In this document: in pieces, positions 1-11,065 of the stretch
Position numbering within the stretch: position 1 is the first letter of the stretch
How the letters are laid out: every line of letters begins with the position of its first letter
From: Histoplasma ohiense
Lineage: Eukaryota; Ascomycota; Eurotiomycetes; Onygenales; Ajellomycetaceae
DNA length: 64,000 nt
Assembly: GCA_017607445.1 (NCBI GenBank)
Contig: JAEVHH010000004.1
Coordinates: 5,952,001 to 6,016,000 of the forward strand
Direction: 5' to 3'
Translations under genes and position numbers: made by a program
Notes under the pieces: model-generated
What the model was told of the DNA's origin: nothing
Seen by the model: the letters and a program-made list of their open reading frames with translations, nothing else
Database searches by the model: none

Positions 1-540
1 ACTAATCAACTTGCATATATAACTACTCTGTACAGTGCATCGACGAACATATATAGAGTTATAAAATATCTAGAATGGGACAAAGAGCAACCTCTTCCAT
101 CAAATAAACTATATCAAACTATATAGATATGTACTTTAATATCTAGCTAGGTCATTTGTCAACATTATATTATATTAATATAAATAAGGAATATCAGAGT
201 AATAAGCTTCAGAGTTATATATTCAATCACTAAATGAGATATTTAATTTATAAATGTAATTATAAATATCTGGTCAATGAAACCAAAATTGGATCCGTAC
301 TAAAGGCGTCGTGGTCATGAGTGTATATATCATGTGACGGCGGCAGATCTCCAGGGCTTCAGGCGGTAACGGCAATCAACTCTCGGCATACGATATTTAG
401 CATGTGCTGGTGTGGTGGAGTTTGTAATTCGATGGTGATTTGGGGTTATTAGCAGTATCTGGATCTTTCCACTTGGAGGCGTTGGAAATCGAACAAACCA
501 TTACCGCCTCAAGAACGTTCCTCGAAACGAATGATGGAGA
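1..540. other. AT-rich intergenic leader, no gene seen
   Basis: Very AT-rich to about position 290, then normal composition up to the racemase gene start. No reading frame, RNA gene or terminal repeat was recognised. The last 200 bases are the likely promoter and 5' leader of the gene at 541. Confidence 0.6.
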
Positions 541-1434
541 ATGGAGGTGCCGGTTTCAGATCAATCTTTCTCAATCCTCATCATCAATCCTAATACATCC
601 ACACATATGACTGATGGACTCAAACCCCTTCTCCAAAACCTTGCTTGTCCAAACATCCACATTGACTATTTCACAGCTCCACAGGAGCCATCACTGGGGC
701 CAGACGGGGAGGAAATCAGAGGAATCCCTAGCATCAACTCCAGCGTTGATTCATCACTTTCCGCCCTCCACTGTTTACCTTATTTGACACCTTTGATATC
801 CAAATATGACGCCTTCCTAGTCGCATGCTACTCAGTGCATCCACTGGTTGGCATGCTGAATGAGCAGATTGGCATCGTTACACCAAATGCAAAGGCTCAG
901 TTTAGAAAGAAGTACGTGACTGGTATATTCGAGGCAAGCGTGTGGAAAAGTATTTCCCTACTACGCTCTATTTCTGCTGTCAATTCTAGCGCCGATGCTG
1001 GCAAAGGACTTGGGCCAACATTCGGAATCATTTCCACTGGAGATGTATGGAAGGAGATATTTGAAAACGCCGTGCCGGAGCTGCTGCGACGGCGCTCAGA
1101 TTTTGGGACAGATGACAATGTGGACCTGGATTCATTATTTGCTGGGGTCGAGACTACAGGGCTTAGTGCTGTTGAGTTGCATACTACACCTGCAGAAGAG
1201 GTCGAGAAAAGAATGGTAGAAGCAACGGAACGATTAATTAACAGGGCTGGGAAACAAATAGCAGCCATATGTCTCGGATGTGCGGGGATGGCAGGCATGG
1301 ACGGAGTTGTCCGTCAAGGGTGCATAAGAGCGCTTGGTCCAGTGCTGGGAGAGAAAGTCGTTATCATCGAAGGAGTCGTTGCCGGAGTGGAACAACTGGT
1401 TGATGAATATAGTAAATCAGGCGGTTGGTCGTGA
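541..1434 (+). CDS. Asp/Glu/hydantoin racemase family protein (Dcg1-like)
   Basis: A single uninterrupted frame of 297 residues. The N-terminal strand LIINPNTS (residues 13-20) is the hallmark start of the Asp/Glu/hydantoin racemase family, and the two cysteines expected as acid/base pair sit in ACYS (Cys96) and LGCAGM (Cys247). FAGVETTG (200-207) is also typical of fungal members. Relatives racemise hydantoins or act near allantoin/nitrogen catabolism; yeast Dcg1 is of unproven function, so the substrate here is open. Length matches a slightly long member of the family (usual about 240-280), the excess lying in loops near 50-70 and 145-160. Cytosolic, with no signal peptide. The ATG at 541 is the first in frame, followed at once by the conserved strand. 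Gamma-tubulin follows 270 bp downstream on the same strand with no functional link. Confidence 0.88.
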   Translation: MEVPVSDQSFSILIINPNTSTHMTDGLKPLLQNLACPNIHIDYFTAPQEPSLGPDGEEIRGIPSINSSVDSSLSALHCLPYLTPLISKYDAFLVACYSVHPLVGMLNEQIGIVTPNAKAQFRKKYVTGIFEASVWKSISLLRSISAVNSSADAGKGLGPTFGIISTGDVWKEIFENAVPELLRRRSDFGTDDNVDLDSLFAGVETTGLSAVELHTTPAEEVEKRMVEATERLINRAGKQIAAICLGCAGMAGMDGVVRQGCIRALGPVLGEKVVIIEGVVAGVEQLVDEYSKSGGWS

Positions 1435-1652
1435 GCTTGGCAATCATAGTTGAATACTTATCGACATAGTGCCTACAATCACAGAGGTTACAGAAGTAAT
1501 TGATATATTTACAGTTCGTCATTTGGAGGGGGCCCAGTGCCCCTTGGCCCCAAAAGTGTTGAAGTAATAACTATGTTACACATGTAGTTTGCAGGGCTGA
1601 GTTCGGTCCAAGCTGCAGGAATCTCCCCAACTTTCCCCTCCACCACGCGAGG

Positions 1653-1658
1653 ACGCGT
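1653..1658. promoter_or_regulatory. Possible MCB box (ACGCGT) upstream of gamma-tubulin
   Basis: The palindrome ACGCGT lies 45 bp before the gamma-tubulin start codon. It is the core site of the MBF G1/S transcription factor in fungi. One 6-bp match can occur by chance, so this is only suggestive. Confidence 0.3.
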
Positions 1659-1702
1659 TCTCCACATCAAAATCAACAACAGCTTCAAGAAAAGTCAGGA
1701 AG

Positions 1703-3666
1703 ATGCCAAGGTATGTTAAAACCCAACTTCTATCCGTATTTAGCAGATATTACATCGTATCTCCTTCTATTAAGTTTATTAATCACATTCTTCTTCTAGG
1801 GAGATAATCACAATCCAGGCTGGCCAGTGCGGCAACAATGGTACGTCAGACAATTCAGAGCCAGCGGAAAACCCAGTGTTTTCCTATCCCATACATGAAA
1901 AGCTCTCTTTAGTCATTCCAGTGTTATATCAAGCGGCGTGGCCATACCCTGTTCAATTAGTCAGAGGTAAATGGTGCGAACATTAGATGTGGAAACTGAT
2001 ATGTCGTTTAGTTGGTAGTCAATTCTGGCAGCAGCTATGCCTCGAACATGGAATAAACAAAGATGGGAATTTAGCAGAGTTTGCGACTGAGGGAGGAGAT
2101 CGGAAAGATGTCTTTTTCTACCAAGTTAGTTGCTCTGCTTGTTTGAAATGGATTGATTAAAATTGGAACGCGATTGCTTGCTGATAATTCGATCTCTTAA
2201 AATGGAAAACAGAGTGACGATACACGATACATTCCTCGAGCTATATTACTTGACCTAGAGCCAAGGGTATGACCTACCTTGAGAAGCCAATGTCATCTCG
2301 TATGTGGTCCATTTGCAACGGTTTGCTGATGACTTGGTTCCTATGCGCAATTCAGGTTCTGAATACCATCCAAACCGGCGCCTATCGCAACATATACAAC
2401 CCTGAGAACTTTTTCATTGGTAGGCAGGGGATCGGTGCAGGGAATAATTGGGCTGCCGGATATGCCGCCGGTGAGATTGTTCAGGAAGAGGTTTTCGATA
2501 TGATAGATCGGGAAGCAGATGGCAGTGATTCATTAGAGGTACATCGTTTTTGAACTTGCTCGTCTCTGCTGGTGTGAGTGGCTAACGGGAGTAACACAGG
2601 GATTTATGTTGCTTCATTCCATCGCAGGTGGAACCGGGTCCGGATTAGGGAGTTATATTCTCGAACGAATGAACGATCGATTCCCTAAAAAATTAATCCA
2701 GACCTACTCCGTGTTTCCTGACACACAGGCAGCCGATGTTGTTGTCAATCCCTATAACAGCCTGTTGGCCATGAGAAGATTGACTCAAAATGCAGATTCA
2801 GTGGTATGTTAGGGTGAGTCCTCCGCTAGATATTCATAATTATTCATGTTTCTTGCTTAGGTTGTCGTGGACAATGGTGCCCTTTCCCGAATTGCTGCAG
2901 ACCGATTACATGTGCAAGAACCTTCATTTCAACAAACCAATCAATTGGTGAGTAAACTAGAGTAGTGTTATATTGTGCTATTATTGATAATTTGTAGGTT
3001 TCTACTGTTATGTCCGCATCCACCACCACCCTTCGATATCCAGGGTACATGCATAACGACCTCGTCAGCATCCTGGCGAATCTCATACCAGATCCTCGCA
3101 CCAGATTCCTCATCACGTCATACACGCCTTTTACCGGTGATAATGTCGAACAAGCAAAGACAGTCCGAAAAACCACCGTACTAGATGTTATGCGTCGACT
3201 CCTCCAACCTAAAAACCGCATGGTCTCAATCGTACCCAGTAAATCCAGCTGCTATATCAGCATATTCAATATCATTCAGGGTGAAGCAGCTCAGACGGAT
3301 GTTGATAAATCGATTCTCAGGATTCGTGAACGTCGCCTGGCCACATTTATCCCCTGGGGACCAGCTAGCATCCACGTCGCTGTTCCCAAACGCTCTCCAT
3401 ACCTGCCCAATACTCATAGGGTAAGTGGATTAATGCTGGCAAACCACACGTCGGTGGCAACCCTCTTCAAGAGGATTGTTAGTCAGTACGATCGGCTACG
3501 CAAGCGCAATGCGTTCTTGGAACAATATAAAAAGGAAGCCCCATTCGCGGATGGATTGGGCGAGTTTGACGAAGCCAGGACTGTGGTTATGGATCTCATT
3601 GCGGAATATGAATCTGCAGAAAAACCTGATTACGCAGGTGGCGGGACGGATATTGAGGAGAATTGA
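1703..3666 (+). CDS. mipA: Gamma-tubulin, eight exons
   Basis: Spliced gene giving 452 residues. Exons: 1703-1710, 1800-1840, 2012-2124, 2213-2266, 2356-2538, 2600-2803, 2861-2947 and 2998-3666; every junction has GT..AG borders and keeps frame. The protein begins MPREIITIQAGQCGNN, carries the tubulin GTP-binding signature GGTGSGLGS in exon 6, and has the gamma-type stretch LRYPGYMHNDLV at the start of exon 8. It is gamma-tubulin rather than alpha or beta because of the MPREIIT start and the QFWQQLC and YMHNDLV segments. It nucleates microtubules at the spindle pole body within the gamma-tubulin complex. Length agrees with Aspergillus MipA (about 450). The first exon codes only eight bases, common in fungal tubulins. 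The acidic tail ends TDIEEN. No damage is visible. Confidence 0.96.
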
Positions 3667-4583
3667 TTAAAGCCTGCCAAGTGGCTTCTTTACTTCTTTT
3701 CCTCCTGCCGCTTGTCTATTCTTGATTCTAATTTGTTTCCTTTGCCTGGCGCCAGGTTTTTGGAGTTGGTTCCTTAGGGCTGTTACATACTCTATCCGTG
3801 ATAACCTGCATCTTAATTTCGTCCCCTTTTTGAATTTACCGTTTAGTTTAAAGGTAAAATGCCTCTGGCGATGGCTCGAGATCTCATTTTACTTAACTTT
3901 TTGTATTGCAATAGCAACAGAAGTATCCAAAGCTCACACTCAGCTGCCATTGATTCACAACCAGAGGCTTCGGGAACCAGCTCTGCTATGGAGGTCATTT
4001 CTCCCAAATTTGATACATTTGCGACCAGGCAGAGGGTCGAAAACGCAGGACAACTCTCTCCTTTTTCTCTTTAAGGGTTATCTCGGACCTGGGCGTCAGC
4101 TTCTCTACATGCTCTTTCTAAAAGACAGGCTAAGAGACCTTGTGAGCAAATTGCGTGTCCCACCCCGCTAGATAAAACAAGTATGACTTGTTCGAGTTGT
4201 CCATTCCAAATCACATAACACAGGGTCTGAATTGAGCTTGATCGTTTCGGATGATCCTTGATGTGCAGAACATAGGTATCATGCTTCTGAAGACTTTCTC
4301 GGCCACTTTGTACCACCACGCCAATATAGTATGAGACATTACCTGCTTGTGTTTGTTTTGTTTGTCTTAGAGGCTTTCATACTAGGGTCGGGACATCAAC
4401 GTCACTGGTTTCTGGGATCAATCTGGAGAAGCGACTTCTCCTCTCATCGCATTACCATATATTGCCATATAACCACTTCCTGTTTTCCGCCATCATATAC
4501 TCAAATAGTAACATCCGTAATCTAAATATTATAGTTATATTTACCACCCCACGGTCAGTGGTGAACCATCTCCATCGCACGCC
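3667..4583. other. Intergenic, no gene seen
   Basis: Holds the 3' region of gamma-tubulin and the promoter of the small gene at 4584. Several short frames overlap on both strands but none has recognisable motifs, splice support or codon bias, so I call none. Confidence 0.5.
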
Positions 4584-5037
4584 ATGGCAGACCAAGGCTC
4601 CAGTAACATTAGCGATCAGATAAAGAGCGCCACCCAACCAGGTAGGTGAAAAATTCACCAGATTCGAATGCCACCATATATTATCCATAAATCAATATAA
4701 CAAGAAAAAAAATGGCCCGAAGAAGCGGCTCTTTCATGCAAAATCCAAATACACTCCTCTCCGGAGCTACATGGGTTAATGTAACTGTGCTTGATACAGG
4801 AGATTCCAAGACTACAACCCAACCGCTTTCCGAGACGGTGCAGCAGGGTGCTGAGACTGCGAAAAAGAGTGCCCACCCAGGGATGGAAACAACAAAGGAT
4901 GCCGCAACCAAGGCATCAGAAGCTGCCTTGGGAGCACTTGGTAGCGGTAAGCCCATCATCTTAATCCTTGTTGATGGGGACAACTGGCTAACGGGATCCG
5001 CTTTTGTTGTGCTCATGATGTAGGAGACAAAAAATAA
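4584..5037 (+). CDS. Small hydrophilic LEA-like protein, three exons
   Basis: Predicted from splice structure: exons 4584-4641, 4800-4946 and 5024-5037, all GT..AG, joining in frame to 72 residues that end GDKK. It starts MADQGSSNISDQIKSATQ and is rich in Ala, Lys, Thr, Glu and Ser, with an alternating amphipathic pattern (ETVQQGAETAKK, DAATKASEAALGALG) like late-embryogenesis-abundant or Hsp9/12-type stress proteins and fungal glucose-repressible small proteins. No signal peptide or membrane segment. The final exon codes just five residues, and without splicing the frames are broken, which argues for the model because both introns land exactly in phase. Function is unknown; desiccation or stress protection is an inference from composition. 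It lies between gamma-tubulin (same strand) and the roadblock gene (opposite strand, tail to tail). Confidence 0.72.
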
Positions 5038-5764
5038 TTGGACCTAGGGACGCTCCAAAGGATGCCACATGGTGTGGGTATGGATGGTTCAGTTCTAAGA
5101 AGCAGGAATAATTTTCTTGTGTCCTTTTTGGGAGGGCCGCAGCTGGTGTATGCCGCCGTTCGCACCGCTCGAATAATTCAGTGTTCGAGACCAGCGTGGG
5201 AAAATAAGGCAGTAAGTAATATTTACTTTCGGTCTGCGATGCGGGTTTCAGAAAGCCATGCGCGAAGATGTGTCTTCTATTGCCTTATGTTGGGGTATCA
5301 CAATTGAATTGGGGTGACCCGAGATGTACCATGAATTTATAGTTATTAAGCTCGTAATTCCGTTGAACCGCATCCTTTCCTTCATATGTGAATATCTCCA
5401 TCCGTTCGGCATATCCATCGCATTAATATCTCAGAAAAAGCGCTGGAGAATATGGCCTCGCAAAGCTAGCATTAGCAACTTCGTGAGCTTGGTTATAAGG
5501 GGTGAGGCCATAATCAGGCGAGGGAAGTGGTTGAATGCTGCGTCTTTCTCCTTTATTTTAAATGGTATATGAGGCAAGGGGCGACGCCGAATACATGTAA
5601 TTCACACCTTTAAAAGGCTTGCGAGCGGGGTATCAAACATCAAAACAAGACTGCGTCTTGCATCTCCACGCGCCTGCCAGGAAGAAAGGAGATCTACTCC
5701 TCACGTTATCTGCTCCGCCAACCTCCCAGAGCCAGATCCATGTCTTCTCACGTAATTATTCTTT
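5038..5764. other. Convergent intergenic region, no gene seen
   Basis: Lies between the tails of the small plus-strand gene and the minus-strand roadblock gene, so it should hold both 3' regions. Short frames here have no recognisable motifs. Confidence 0.5.
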
Positions 5765-6601
5765 TCACCTACTAAACCCTCCCTTGCCACCAGACCCGCC
5801 AGAAGCACTCAAGAGATCATGCACAACACAGAGCAAAAACTTCCGATCCGGAATAATTATAATTTCATGAATCTTCGTGCGCAACCGGAGGAGCTTCAAC
5901 TCATCATCCTCTTCGCGTTCATGGCTTCCCTCGCTCTCTCTGCTATCATGCCTCGCATGTCCGTTGCTGGTCGCGCCGCCTCCTGCCGCCGCCACAATTA
6001 TTCCAGATCCACCATAATCAGTCTCATTACCGCCGCCGCCGCCGCTCCTCTCACTTGGTGATTCTGATGGTAGTGGCTTCGATAACGACGCGCCCAGAGC
6101 GGAGGCGGAGGAAACAAATGCAAATATGTGTGCGGCTAGCGTTTCCGCTTGGCTGGGTTTGTAGGGTGCGGCTTGTGGTTGTGGTTGTAGCTGTTCCTGT
6201 TGCTCTTGTATTTGCTTTTGCGCAGCTTCTGCTCGTCTCTCATCTGTGCTCGTTGTCTCTGGGTGAGTCACTTGCTCGTCTGGAGTTTGGGAAGTGGGAG
6301 AAGTGGAATCGGGTATCGACGCTGGCATTGGAGGTGAGGCTGGAGCTGGAGCTGGAGCTGGATCTGGAGCTTGACGGATGGGAGATGGACTTGAACGTGT
6401 GGCAAGGAGACCAGTTGTTCGTATTATAGATCCATCTTTCCGTGATAGGATGAGGGTGGATTGGACACCGGGCCGGGATGTGAGACTCGACAGATGGGCA
6501 GAAACATGCCGCGGAAGTTGAGGGGACTACATACATAACTCTTTTGTTAGTTTCTACAAAATTGCTTTAATTCGCTCGTTTGAGATACTCACTGTTGCCA
6601 T
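5765..6601 (-). CDS. Roadblock/LC7 domain protein with two large insertions
   Basis: Two exons on the minus strand: 6593-6601 (ATG GCA ACA, then GTGAGT donor) and 5765-6526 (after a TAG acceptor), 256 residues. The pieces of a roadblock fold appear in order: helix one (about 8-24), the hairpin GVQSTLILSRKDGSIIRTTG (about 23-42), helix two with ETLAAHIFAFVSS (about 130-145), and the C-terminal strands LKLLRLRTKIHEIIIIPDRK then LLCVVHDL (213-241). Between them sit a Pro/Ala/Gln-rich insertion (about 45-125) and a Gly/Ser/Glu-rich one (about 155-205). Canonical roadblock dynein light chains are about 100 residues, so this is much longer. Likely roles are dynein intermediate-chain binding or a Ragulator-type scaffold; which one cannot be told from sequence. 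The start is fixed by the three-codon first exon, since the second exon opens directly after an in-frame stop. Confidence 0.78.
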
Positions 6602-7090
6602 TGGGACTATTCCTAAGGAGCGAGGATGTTTTAAGTGGAAGGTTGAGAGGGAAATTTCGGGTAGTGGGCAAATAACACTGACAATACGTCCACTTCTAGT
6701 AAGAAAAACGATTTTATAAATTAACCTAGAATGTTAACAAAGCTTAAGTTTAAGGAGTAGGTTCAGGAACATCTTTTCAATGCGCGAAATTGGTGCTTTT
6801 GCTGTGATCTCAACACGCGCAGGGGAGATCCCGGACTTAGGTTTTGCCGGTGGCTCAAGAATTTTGACGAAGAATATTACAAGCTATGGCTCTTTGAAAC
6901 AATATATTGGTTCCCAACGGGTGAACTAATCTGCGTTGAATGATATCCATCTCTGATCTCACATATCCCAGAGCCGTAAAAACAGTCCTTTAAAGCATAA
7001 AGCTGGTTGCCCTTATATCTTGTCACGGATGGAGGAAGGGATATATGATAATACGGCCTAGAAGAAATCTAATCCCACCAGCGCCTCATT
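6602..7090. promoter_or_regulatory. Divergent promoter region, roadblock gene / IPI1
   Basis: The 489 bp between the two divergent start codons must hold both promoters. I see no clear TATA box or known factor site, and no gene. Confidence 0.5.
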
Positions 7091-8318
7091 ATGGGTTCCA
7101 GTCAGAAAAAGAAGAACGAAAGGAAAAAGGACTTCCAGGTATTCAGCTACAGTGACCCAATTAGTTCCTGTTGAACGACAGCAATTGCTAACTCGTACAC
7201 GAACAGAAAACGAAGTTGAAAGTTGGGAAAACAAAGCCAAAGCCTTCAAATTTTACAGACACCAGTTTCCGGTCCCAAGGTACATCTTCCCCGGCTCCGA
7301 CAGGGCGAAATACAATCATTTAGTGTTTTCAACCAAGAAATGTTGTGCTTATGATAAATCTACAATGCACATTTTGTTGCAACTTTTGCTAATCAGGATC
7401 TTTTCAGCTATTGTTTTGAATCAGCAATCGCTGACAACATCCGCTCCATCGGCATCATCTCAGTTCACTCATTATTTATCTCTTCTGAATTCAAAATCGG
7501 ATTCCCAACGCAAGGACTCTCTTTCCTACTTGACGACGGCCATTGCTTCCCGCCCAGTCAACTCCCCTCTACCCCAACCAGTCAGTGTAATATTACCGTC
7601 TCTTGTATCTCTGATCCTGGACGGTAGCAATGGGGTCCGCAATCAACTGATTAAGCTTCTGAAATCGTTCCCTGCGCCAGACATGGAAGGACATATCTCT
7701 CAACTTCTACCCTACGTCCGTGCGGGCATGACGCATCTTGCAGTTGATATCCGACTATCTTCTGTCGAAATCATTTCCTGGCTTGTAGCCATTGCGGGGC
7801 GCGAAGTAGTCTCATCACCCGGTGGGTGGATTAAAACAATCAATTGCTTTCTGTCCATTTTAGGGTGGCATACAGAAGAATCAGTGAAGTGGTCGTCGAA
7901 TAGAGCCTCATTCGGAAAGACTGGTAGTGATGGGAAGCCGATGGTTCGAACGCTGCAAGCTCTGGCGGAATTCCTAAGAGCAGGCATTGGCGCTGCTGAG
8001 GACGAATCTGAGCTTGTGGGGGCGAAAGTAATGGGTGACAAGGAGTGGAACTTTCCCCTTACCCAGACAAGCCATCATATTTTGCCAACTAAGTCTGCAC
8101 CGTTTGCTTACCTCAATTTATTCGGACAGCCAAAAAATGAGGAGGGTGAGATGTATGAAACCAGGGAAGATAGGTTCAGAATTTTCACTGACAGATTTCT
8201 ACCTGTTATAGAACGTGGAATAAACATGGCAAGACAAGAAGGTGGAGAGATCGGTCGTGCATCCGCAGGTGTAAAGAAAATTCTGAATGAAGCTCTGGCG
8301 CTCAATTCCGACCCTTGA
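7091..8318 (+). CDS. ipi1: Pre-rRNA-processing protein Ipi1
   Basis: Three exons: 7091-7138, 7207-7279 and 7408-8318, giving 343 residues. The N-terminus MGSSQKKKNERKKDFQ, then KVGKTKPKPSNFTDTSF and AIVLNQQSL, is the diagnostic start of fungal Ipi1. The middle (about residues 55-190) is the helical repeat region FTHYLSLL, SDSQRKDSLSYL, LSSVEIISWL. Ipi1 works with Ipi3 and Rix1 in the nucleolus and nucleoplasm on 60S precursor particles, needed for ITS2 processing and release to the cytoplasm. Length fits fungal homologues (about 330-370). The first two exons are short and would be missed by reading one frame: the long frame upstream of 7408 is intron. The basic N-terminus probably serves as a nuclear/nucleolar signal. 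No damage is seen. Confidence 0.93.
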
Positions 8319-8748
8319 CATAACTTCTTGCCCTTATCAAGGTTGTCGCTGGAAAAAGTCGGATTGTTCGGGCAATAAAAATGGTCAGCCACATGATGAT
8401 ATACGTTATGGGCTGAATAGCCGTCATGTCATCAAAATGCATGCCTCCCTCCAGGCTTCATCTCCAGGCTACTAGGACAAAGAGCTCAGTTACCACCAGC
8501 GCCAGTTGACCCAATCCAATTCCTCCAACATTATCATATCACATGGATAATTGATGGCAACTCAAAACTCCAACTTCGAACCATTCGAAGATTATGATGA
8601 CAGTTGCTGGAAAGCTCAACAAACACTGAATTTGCGTTCATTCGTTCGAACTCTAATCGTTTCAGGGGAGGACAATCCTTTTCAAATTGCTACTGTACAT
8701 GCCCACAAAGACTTACTCCAGAACAAAATCTACCACTTTCACCTCCAA

Positions 8749-9156
8749 ATGTCTTACATTGTCTACCTCATCACGTCCAACGGCATGCCACGCAATCATC
8801 ATGCCCTCTTTGTAGAGAAACGACTTCTGTCACAGGCTCCGACCATATTTTTCAAGTTACCGGTAAAACCAGGCCATTCACCCGACCAGCAACCCACTTT
8901 CCATGGCAAGACGTTCCTTGGAGCTGTGCAAAGGGATTATAAGAAATCGTTCAAGAATATTTGCTTGGGTATTCAGCCACAGAAGAAGCAATTTAATGGG
9001 CTGCGGCGGTGGTATTTGGACGAGCCAATTCGTCGGTGCCAGGAGTGGACTGTAGAGGCAATCCAGGCTTTGACTAGTGCAGGCGTCCTTGTGGTTGAAG
9101 AAATACTACTATCGACTGTTCGTGACGACGAGAGAGTAGTCTTAACAATATCGTAA
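8749..9156 (+). CDS. Conserved fungal hypothetical protein, possibly frameshifted
   Basis: The frame is open from 8554 (200 residues), but the part that looks conserved starts at the ATG at 8749 (135 residues): MSYIVYLITSNG then RNHHALFVE, and near the end LDEPIRRCQEWTVEAIQAL. I recognise this layout (a short hydrophobic strand, NHHALFVE, a middle GSxHIFxVTG block and RRCQEWT) from uncharacterised single-domain proteins in Pezizomycotina, with no known function. Here the HIFQVTG block is read in a different frame, at about 8820-8870, from the blocks on either side. So the gene either carries two compensating small indels or contains an unrecognised intron. No signal peptide or membrane segment. 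The 8554 start cannot be excluded. Confidence is moderate that it is a gene and low that this exact frame is the protein. Confidence 0.55.
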   Translation: MSYIVYLITSNGMPRNHHALFVEKRLLSQAPTIFFKLPVKPGHSPDQQPTFHGKTFLGAVQRDYKKSFKNICLGIQPQKKQFNGLRRWYLDEPIRRCQEWTVEAIQALTSAGVLVVEEILLSTVRDDERVVLTIS

Positions 9157-11065
9157 CACCATTGGACACTAATCAAATCTTGATAAGGCGGGTTGGGAGT
9201 TGATAAGAAAGTGTGCACCTTGTGGGGTCAATTTCCACTGATATGTACATGTACATGTACATCCATCTTCTTGGTCTGTCACGAAAGAACTCTCCTATGA
9301 TTTCACAGGTCGGTATATAATAAAGCCATTGCCCCTAGCCAGCCCGCAAAAGTGTGGGACAGAATTTTCGAGCTCTGATATTGAAAGTATCATTTCTATT
9401 CCAGCATATGCAAGTACTTTGCTCACGTCTTTACGACTCATTAGTGCAGGCAACCCGCCGCTATGACGTTTTAGCCACATGATGGATTGCAGCTAATGTT
9501 GCGCAAAGAAGCACAAGGCAGACCATAATTCGTGTATGCCAAGATGGTTTGCCATTTGTCGGTGCCAGCTGAACTTCTGCTTGCTCTATAAGGCCGTTCG
9601 CTTTGTTTACCAACAATTGTATTGGTGTGCTTCCCCAATATCCAGTAGACCCAAGTCCTTGTGCTCCTGAAAGCATGGCTGGCATTGAGGAGTTTCTGCC
9701 CAAATTGGGCTTGCCCTGTCGAAAGCTTTCGTCAAACAAATCGACCAAAGTTAAGGACGCTCCTAGTGTCAATACGAGCATTGAAAACAAAATCGAACTA
9801 CAGCCGAAAGGCTACAGGATATAGGCAAGCTTGTCGAGAAAACGCTATAACGAACGCAGTCAGCTCAGAGGGTATCTAGAGTGCAATCCGAGCTTGATAT
9901 GCGCATTCCCCCAGTCAAGTTCAGAAAAGGAAAATCGACATATCTTCATTTACGAAATGTAAGTGGCCGTTTGTCAAGTTCAAACTGAAGGTATCAAGGG
10001 CAGAGTTACAGAGAATAACAACAACTCTGTCACTCCTTAGGGTAAGAATTATAAAATCAAGACCCGGAGCAGTACCAAGAACAGGAGATTGAAGCCTTGA
10101 ACGAAACTGCCCTCGTGCCGTCGACACTGAACTGGCTGACAAGATATCAACGCAATGAGCTCTACCCCGGCTGTTAGCAACGGTCCCAACAAGGCTGCAT
10201 GCCAACAACAGCAGTGTCCACCTATGCTCCCCTCCCGTCCACACTCCCCTTGACCTAGGCCCCTCTGGATATATCCTCTTCCACCCGATCCTGTGAAGCA
10301 ACTATGCAGAAACGAAGATGGATAAACCAAACGAAGAGAATGAGGAACGCAGACGGCGTTCAATTCACCGCAGCCACCTTCAAGGTCGCAGCTACGCTGT
10401 TCCCACTAATAATACTAACCGTGGCCAACGGCGCCTGATAGCCGCGTTAATCCCCGACCCTTGAACCCTGCGACAGTCTCCCTGCCGCAGCTGACTTCAC
10501 GTGAATTGTATGTGTCTTGTGGTTTTATTGGCCATACTCCACCCATTGGAGCCTTATCCTCTGCTGCAAGTAGCGGCGGTGAAATTGACCATTTATGGAT
10601 TAGAGATATACGGGCGAAGAGTCAAGGATGATAGTTAACACAACGCGAACGGGTTATTTAAGTGACTCTTCCGTTTGCTGATCTCTGTGGGCATGTGGTA
10701 TTTATGGAAGCATGGAAATTGGTTCCAGCCTGATTTTCTCTCAACGGATATTCTGTCTTTATCTAATGCATCATTGTGAATATTCATTCAATACGGCTTG
10801 TGGTTCCCCTCTCTCATTTCGTCAAAAAGATCAGCAATGCTCAAGCGTTTATGCCCTCTCACCGGCATAGCCGGCATAGTACTACCATCAGTAAGTCTGG
10901 CTCCAGAGGCCGAATATTCATAACCTCTCAATAAATATATGTATCAAAAGCGTATCAAAGGTTTTGTCGCCACCTCATCACCCTTGCCAAGAAGATGACT
11001 CCACCGATTCCGTTACCAAGATGGGCACATCCGGCAGTGGACTATGTCTAAGTAGAGTCCCCCTT
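9157..11065. other. 1.9-kb intergenic region, no supported gene
   Basis: Includes a short TGTACA repeat at about 9242-9261, overlapping frames of 60-130 codons on both strands at 9295-9880 and 9921-10363, and a CACGTG E-box at 10498-10503. None of the frames has a family motif. The minus frame 9461-9790 ends in a hydrophobic stretch (MVCLVLLCATLAAI) that could be a membrane segment, so a small gene or exon here cannot be ruled out. Confidence 0.4.

Noticed and set aside
5175..5200. tRNA B-box-like GTTCGAGACC
   Set aside because: No A-box, no cloverleaf and no acceptor stem in the surroundings.
7152..7407. Upstream extension of the Ipi1 long frame
   Set aside because: The conserved Ipi1 N-terminus is in other frames joined by two introns; this extension crosses intron sequence.
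9461..9790. 109-codon minus-strand frame with hydrophobic end
   Set aside because: No motif, no splice partner, and an equally long frame overlaps on the other strand; kept only as a remark in the intergenic entry.
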